A stretch of DNA of 64,000 bases from positions 425,629 to 489,628 of the forward strand of contig NZ_BJKN01000001.1 in the NCBI RefSeq assembly GCF_006538365.1, given 5' to 3'. A program made the translations under genes and the position numbers. The notes under the pieces are model-generated. The model ran no database searches, had not been told where the DNA came from, and saw nothing but the letters and a program-made list of their open reading frames with translations. Positions 60,225 to 64,000 of this stretch are shown here, one piece after another. How positions within the stretch are numbered: position 1 is the first letter of the stretch; the number at the start of each line of letters is the position of its first letter. This DNA comes from Moorella sp. E308F (lineage in GTDB: Bacteria > Bacillota > DSM-521 > Neomoorellales > Neomoorellaceae).

Positions 60225-61430
60225 TTACCCCTGGCAAAACGCCCCGGAGGGCTCTTTCCCGGTCAATACCTTTACAGTTTCCCGGGCGATCATTACTTCT
60301 TCATCGGTATGCACCACCAGGACCTGGACTTTGGCCTCCGGGCTGGAGATTAAGCGGTCACCGCTCTCATTTTCATTGCGTTCAGCATCCAGCTTGATAC
60401 CCAGGAACTCCAGGCCGCGGCAGATTTCCCGGCGCAGGCTGCTGCTCTTTTCGCCGATGCCACCGGAAAAAATCAGGACGTCAATCCCGCCCATGGCCGC
60501 CGCATAGGCGCCAACATATTTTTTCGCCCGGTAGGCCAGGACCTCCAGGGCCAGGCGGGCCCGTTCATGCCCCTGACGGGCGGCTTCTTCCACCGCCCGG
60601 TAATCGTTGCTGATGCCGGAGATACCCAGCCAGCCGCCTTTTTTGTTGATTACTTCCTCCAGGGCATCGGGGCCAAGGCCTTCCTGCCGCAGGAGATAAA
60701 CAAGGACGCCAGGGTCGACATCGCCGCAGCGGGTTGACTGGAGTAACCCCTCGGTGGGCGTAAAGCCGGTAGAGACATCGATAGATTCCCCACCGCAGCA
60801 GGCGTTGGCCGTAGTGCCGCTGCCGAGCATGAGGGACACAATTTTTAGCTCCTGCAGACGCCGTCCCAGCATTGCCGCGGCGCGGTGGACCATATAGGTG
60901 AAAGTTATACCGTGGAAACCGTAACGGCGCAGGCCGTAACGCTCGTAATATTCATAGGGCAGGCCGTAGAGATAGGCCCGGGGCGGCAGGGTCAGGTGAA
61001 AGGTATTGTCGCAGACGGCCACCTGGGGTATTTCCGGCAGGATTCGCGCCACGGCCTCGATACCGGCAACGTTGGCCGGGTTGTGCAGGGGGGCCAGCTG
61101 GCAGCAGGCCTTTAAAGTGGCCAGGACAGCGGCATCAATCCGGGCCGGCCTCCTGAGGCTCGCACCGCCGTGAACCACCCGGTGACCGACGGCATCAATC
61201 CGGTAAGGCTGCAATAACTTGAGGATTTCTTCCAGGGCTTCGCCATAGTCACCCCGGGGTAAATGCTTCCGGCACTCAGCCGCCTCGCCTGTTAAATCTT
61301 GATGCCGTAGAGTAGTTCCCTGACTGCCGATGCGTTCAACGCCGCCCTGGACCAATAGTTTTTCTTCAGGCATGGAAAAAACTTTATATTTAATCGAAGA
61401 CCCCCCGCAGTTTAGGGCCAGAATTTGCAC
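60225..61430 (-). CDS. ackA: divergent acetate/propionate kinase of the microcompartment locus
   Basis: 401 aa, GTG start with GGGAGGGAG upstream. Conserved: LNCGGSSIKYKVF, GHRVVHGG, APLHNPANVAGI, the catalytic YGFHG, STRCGDVDP and TDEEVMIARET. Unlike usual acetate kinases, the HLGNGAS motif reads LMLGSGTT (His and Asn replaced by Met and Ser), and FHGTSH is FHGITF. It should make ATP from an acyl phosphate supplied by PduL, but its substrate may differ from acetate. Confidence 0.85.
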   Translation of the reverse strand: MQILALNCGGSSIKYKVFSMPEEKLLVQGGVERIGSQGTTLRHQDLTGEAAECRKHLPRGDYGEALEEILKLLQPYRIDAVGHRVVHGGASLRRPARIDAAVLATLKACCQLAPLHNPANVAGIEAVARILPEIPQVAVCDNTFHLTLPPRAYLYGLPYEYYERYGLRRYGFHGITFTYMVHRAAAMLGRRLQELKIVSLMLGSGTTANACCGGESIDVSTGFTPTEGLLQSTRCGDVDPGVLVYLLRQEGLGPDALEEVINKKGGWLGISGISNDYRAVEEAARQGHERARLALEVLAYRAKKYVGAYAAAMGGIDVLIFSGGIGEKSSSLRREICRGLEFLGIKLDAERNENESGDRLISSPEAKVQVLVVHTDEEVMIARETVKVLTGKEPSGAFCQG

Positions 61431-61527
61431 CGGTTCTCCCTCCCACCTCTATATCTTCTCCTGCCAGCATTCTCGGGGGATGCTCAAACCGGTAACCGGA
61501 TGAGGAGATTATAAGGGCGGCGCCAAC

Positions 61528-61806
61528 CTAGCGCGGCAGCCCCTTGATGTCCCCCTCTGCCTGATCGATAATGCCCACGATAGCCAGGTCCACCGGGGCC
61601 TGGGGGACACCCAGGCCCAGGCGGGCGGCACTACCGGTGGCTACCAGCACCAGTTCCCCCCTGCCGGCACCCACGGTATCCACGGCCACCAGGGTTTCTC
61701 CCCGGCGGCCACCATAAAGGGGCCGGACGAGAAGGAGCTTGCTGCCGGTAAGGCTTTCATTTTTCCGGGTAGCGACCACCGTCCCGGTAACTTCGGCAAT
61801 GAGCAT
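61528..61806 (-). CDS. pduN: EutN/CcmL-type pentameric shell vertex protein
   Basis: 92 aa. BMC-P fold: [26 protein letters not shown] (split) and [24 protein letters not shown] are typical; these proteins cap the twelve vertices of microcompartments. GGTG before the ATG; follows pduL with 4 bp. Complete length. Confidence 0.93.
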   Translation of the reverse strand: MLIAEVTGTVVATRKNESLTGSKLLLVRPLYGGRRGETLVAVDTVGAGRGELVLVATGSAARLGLGVPQAPVDLAIVGIIDQAEGDIKGLPR

Positions 61807-61810
61807 CTTC

Positions 61811-62494
61811 TCACCTTATTTCCACTTCGTCGTTGCACTGGAGCCCGGCGGCATTGGCGTCGTCGGTGTCGATGTGCATGACGAGCTTGAATTTGGGGCT
61901 GACCCGCACCTGGACGCCGCCGAAGATGGTGGGCCGGTCGGATTTAATGGTACGCACTGTGACTTCGTCGTTGTCTTTTAGCCCCCACTTTTCCGCTTCG
62001 ACCGGACTCATGTGGATGTGACGGTTGGCGATAATGGCCCCTTCGGGCAAAGTAACTGACCCCTTCGGTCCTACCAGGGTAATGGGGGCGGAGCCGGCCA
62101 GGTCCCCGGAACGGCGCACCGGCGCCGGAATGCCTAAGGTTATGGCATCGGTGCGGGAGATCTCTACCTGGGTGCGGTCACGCACCGGCCCCAGGACGCG
62201 GACGTTGGTCAGGGGGCGCAGTTTCGGGCCTACCAGGGTGACGACTTCGTTGGCGGCAAATTCTCCCGGCTGGTAGAGGTCGTTCCTTTTGGTGAGCTGA
62301 TAGCCGGGGCCGAAAAGAATATCGATCTCCTTTTGGGCCAGGTGAACATGGCGATTTGATACGGCCACGGGAACACGTTTGGCTGCCGGGGTGGCAGGGG
62401 CTGCAGTACTGGTCCCGGCAGTTTTATCCCGGCGTTCCTTTAGCTCGGCCAGGACTTCCCTGGTAATTAATTCGATAAAGGCAGCATTGGACAT
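61811..62494 (-). CDS. pduL: phosphate propanoyltransferase PduL
   Basis: 227 aa; exchanges CoA for phosphate on propionyl- or acetyl-CoA. The two PduL domains carry the zinc histidines [10 protein letters not shown] near 50 and [13 protein letters not shown] near 150, with [15 protein letters not shown]. The first 40 residues form an amphipathic helix ([18 protein letters not shown]) plus an Ala/Thr/Pro linker, as seen in peptides that direct enzymes into microcompartments. AAGGTG before ATG. Confidence 0.95.
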   Translation of the reverse strand: MSNAAFIELITREVLAELKERRDKTAGTSTAAPATPAAKRVPVAVSNRHVHLAQKEIDILFGPGYQLTKRNDLYQPGEFAANEVVTLVGPKLRPLTNVRVLGPVRDRTQVEISRTDAITLGIPAPVRRSGDLAGSAPITLVGPKGSVTLPEGAIIANRHIHMSPVEAEKWGLKDNDEVTVRTIKSDRPTIFGGVQVRVSPKFKLVMHIDTDDANAAGLQCNDEVEIR

Positions 62495-62521
62495 TTAGCG
62501 CTCACCTTGTTCTGTGGGATT

Positions 62522-63067
62522 TTACTCCAGTTGCTCCCAGACTTTAGGGTGGGGCGACGGAATAACAACAGCATCCACTAGTTCCCCTTCTTCTTTGAGG
62601 GGAAGTGTAGCGGCGTTTACGGCGGCCTGGACAGCGCCGACGCTGCCGGTCAGGATGACCACCCCTTTACCCCCCAGCCCGTAGGCCGGACGGATGTCCA
62701 GGAGTTCGACAACGGCCGCCTTGGCGGCGGTGTCGGCGGCTTTGATGGCGGCCGTGACGCTGAAAGTCTCGAGGACTCCCAGGGCACCTTTAGGGGTTGC
62801 TGCGGCCACCCCGCTCAGGGCCGGCAGGACCCCGGGATGGAGGTTACCCAGGATTAAACTATTGACGACCGTTACCCCGCCGGTAGCGACGCCATGTTCT
62901 ACGGCGCTCGTTACGGCGCTGATCTCGCCGTTTAAGATAATCAAGCTTTTACCAGGGCAGATGGTGCGTATTTTCAGGTCTACCGGCGCGGCCTTAAGAC
63001 AGCTGTCGGCAACCATTAACCCCCGCGCCAGGCTCTTAAGTTCGATAAGTCCGACGGCGATACCCAT
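62522..63067 (-). CDS. pduT: PduT-type trimeric BMC shell protein with iron-sulfur Cys
   Basis: 181 aa with two tandem BMC domains (about residues 1-90 and 95-175: VGLIELKSLARGLMVADSCLKAA and GVLETFSVTAAIKAADTAAKAAVV, each split). Cys37 in RTICPGKS corresponds to the ligand of the central 4Fe-4S cluster in PduT. It may carry electrons across the shell to PduS. ATG with GGAGGTGG upstream. Confidence 0.93.
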   Translation of the reverse strand: MGIAVGLIELKSLARGLMVADSCLKAAPVDLKIRTICPGKSLIILNGEISAVTSAVEHGVATGGVTVVNSLILGNLHPGVLPALSGVAAATPKGALGVLETFSVTAAIKAADTAAKAAVVELLDIRPAYGLGGKGVVILTGSVGAVQAAVNAATLPLKEEGELVDAVVIPSPHPKVWEQLE

Positions 63068-63095
63068 CAGTCACCACCTCCATTATTGAGCCCCA

Positions 63096-64000
63096 TTATG
63101 GGTTGGCGCCTCCCTGGATGACAATGTTGCTATTGATAGCGGTAATGGTACCATTGATGCTGGCATGGAGGTTAGCGCCCGGGGTATCGTCCTTGATACG
63201 TGCTAAAAGGTCCCCCGCTGAAACCCGGTCACCTATCTTTACTACCGGCTCCGGTGCGATCCCGGCGCTCTGCTTTAAGGGCAGGTGGACCTGGTTAACC
63301 GTGAGGTTTCCTTCCCGAAAAGTTACCGGGCGTTCGTAATACTCTCTTAAGCCCAGACGGGTGATAAGGCGTTGAGTTGGTACCTGCCGTCCTTCCCGGA
63401 AAGGGGAAGGAATACCCGTTGGATAGGGGCCGGGCCGGAAACCCTTCTGCTGCAGTTCGGCCTTTATTTTCCTGTTGACCTGCCGCGGGGAGAGGTTGAA
63501 GGGGCAGGCGTAAAGGTCGCAGAGGCCGCATTCGCTGCAAAGCAGGGCCTGGGGCAGGGTTATATCAGCCAGGCCATAGGTAACGGCGCGCATGACCCGG
63601 TGGGGTTCCAGGGGATGTCCTAAAAGGTGCCGCGGGCAGAAGTCCGTGCACTGCTGGCACTGGCAGCAGACCTTGAGGGCGAGTCTTAGCTCCCGGTTCA
63701 GATCCCGCTGGTAACCGAAAGCCAATGGGTGGTCCAGGGGCAGGACAATTATGCCCTTGGTAGTTTTGGTAACCGGCGCATTAATGCTTGTAACCTTACC
63801 CATGCAGGGGCCGCCGGCGATAAGCAGGTATTGGTCTACAGCCGGGCCGCCGGCCAGGGCCAGGAGTTCCCGCACCGGGGTGCCGACCGGTACCCTGGCA
63901 GTGATGGGCTTCCGGACGGCGCCGGTGACGGTGATGTACTTATGGGTTACAGGGTTTCCTTTCAGAGCCTGGTGGATATTATATAAAGTCTCGACGTTTA
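63096..64000 (-). CDS. pduS: PduS-like RnfC-family flavoprotein, N-terminus outside the window
   Basis: At least 301 residues, open to the window edge. The frame reads NVETLYNIHQALKGNPVTHKYITV from the edge (split), an RnfC/SLBB part, then two clusters: CCQCQQCTDFCPRHL and CSECGLCDLYACPFN. The C-terminal half resembles a barrel-sandwich domain with GDRVSAGDLLARI. PduS reduces cobalamin for diol dehydratase or passes electrons to PduT. The N-terminal flavin/NADH region is missing only because of the window end. Confidence 0.9.
   Translation of the reverse strand, partial: NVETLYNIHQALKGNPVTHKYITVTGAVRKPITARVPVGTPVRELLALAGGPAVDQYLLIAGGPCMGKVTSINAPVTKTTKGIIVLPLDHPLAFGYQRDLNRELRLALKVCCQCQQCTDFCPRHLLGHPLEPHRVMRAVTYGLADITLPQALLCSECGLCDLYACPFNLSPRQVNRKIKAELQQKGFRPGPYPTGIPSPFREGRQVPTQRLITRLGLREYYERPVTFREGNLTVNQVHLPLKQSAGIAPEPVVKIGDRVSAGDLLARIKDDTPGANLHASINGTITAINSNIVIQGGANP

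Overview
The window looks like chromosomal DNA from a thermophilic, spore-forming, anaerobic Firmicute, most likely Moorella or a close acetogenic relative. This is inferred from the gene content: indolepyruvate:ferredoxin oxidoreductase, an argCJBDFGH operon, the spore-cortex amidase CwlD, an AmmeMemoRadiSam locus, GC-rich codons, strong AGGAGG ribosome sites and frequent GTG/TTG starts. No rRNA genes or CRISPR arrays were seen. There is one intact tRNA-Gly and a second, truncated copy.

Layout, with most genes on the minus strand. (a) 1-6465: a catabolic operon led by a LacI-type repressor, with creatininase-family, class II aldolase, sugar isomerase-like, Tm-1-like (UPF0261) and zinc dehydrogenase genes and the start of a TctC-type binding lipoprotein. 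Its promoter carries three LacI-type operators. (b) 6621-8060: an FCD/GntR regulator, then decaying remnants (a frameshifted HepT-like toxin and a small gene with an in-frame TAG). (c) 8166-15041: pyrimidine-nucleoside phosphorylase, iorAB, and a sodium-solute symporter overlapping a phenylacetate-CoA ligase. (d) 15164-24430: a coiled-coil gene and a complete mannose-family PTS operon (EIIB, C, D, A, a uroporphyrinogen-decarboxylase-like protein, HPr, Enzyme I). A clear sigma-54 promoter precedes the operon, and the LevR-type activator gene lies next to it.

(e) 24564-26760: an AbiEii toxin/antitoxin pair whose toxin gene runs straight into an IS200/IS605 TnpB gene, followed by a probable omega-RNA region. 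(f) 26803-35121: the arginine operon with an ArgR-like operator. (g) 35168-41122: an SH3-like exported protein, an M20 peptidase, a small Cys-rich protein, an M29 peptidase and an AmmeMemoRadiSam pair. (h) 41380-48228: a LytS/LytTR two-component system beside CstA (a likely pyruvate sensing/uptake unit), cwlD and a drug-type ABC exporter. (i) 48284-53576: a symporter and OsmC protein behind a second sigma-54 promoter, their probable enhancer-binding regulator, and a cyclase-family hydrolase.

(j) 53607-58645: zwf, a Bcr/CflA efflux pump, and a 1.8-kb remnant of an integrative element bounded by a 53-bp repeat of the 3' part of tRNA-Gly(CCC). The remnant holds hicBA, a second hicB-like gene and a truncated integrase. 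(k) 58716-64000: rhamnulokinase, a divergent acetate kinase, and bacterial microcompartment genes pduN, pduL, pduT and a partial pduS running off the window edge, suggesting a rhamnose/1,2-propanediol-type organelle.

The most notable items are the tRNA-bounded remnant, the TnpB with a non-standard RuvC-II motif inside a toxin locus, the two sigma-54 circuits, and the microcompartment locus whose acetate kinase lacks two usually conserved active-site residues.
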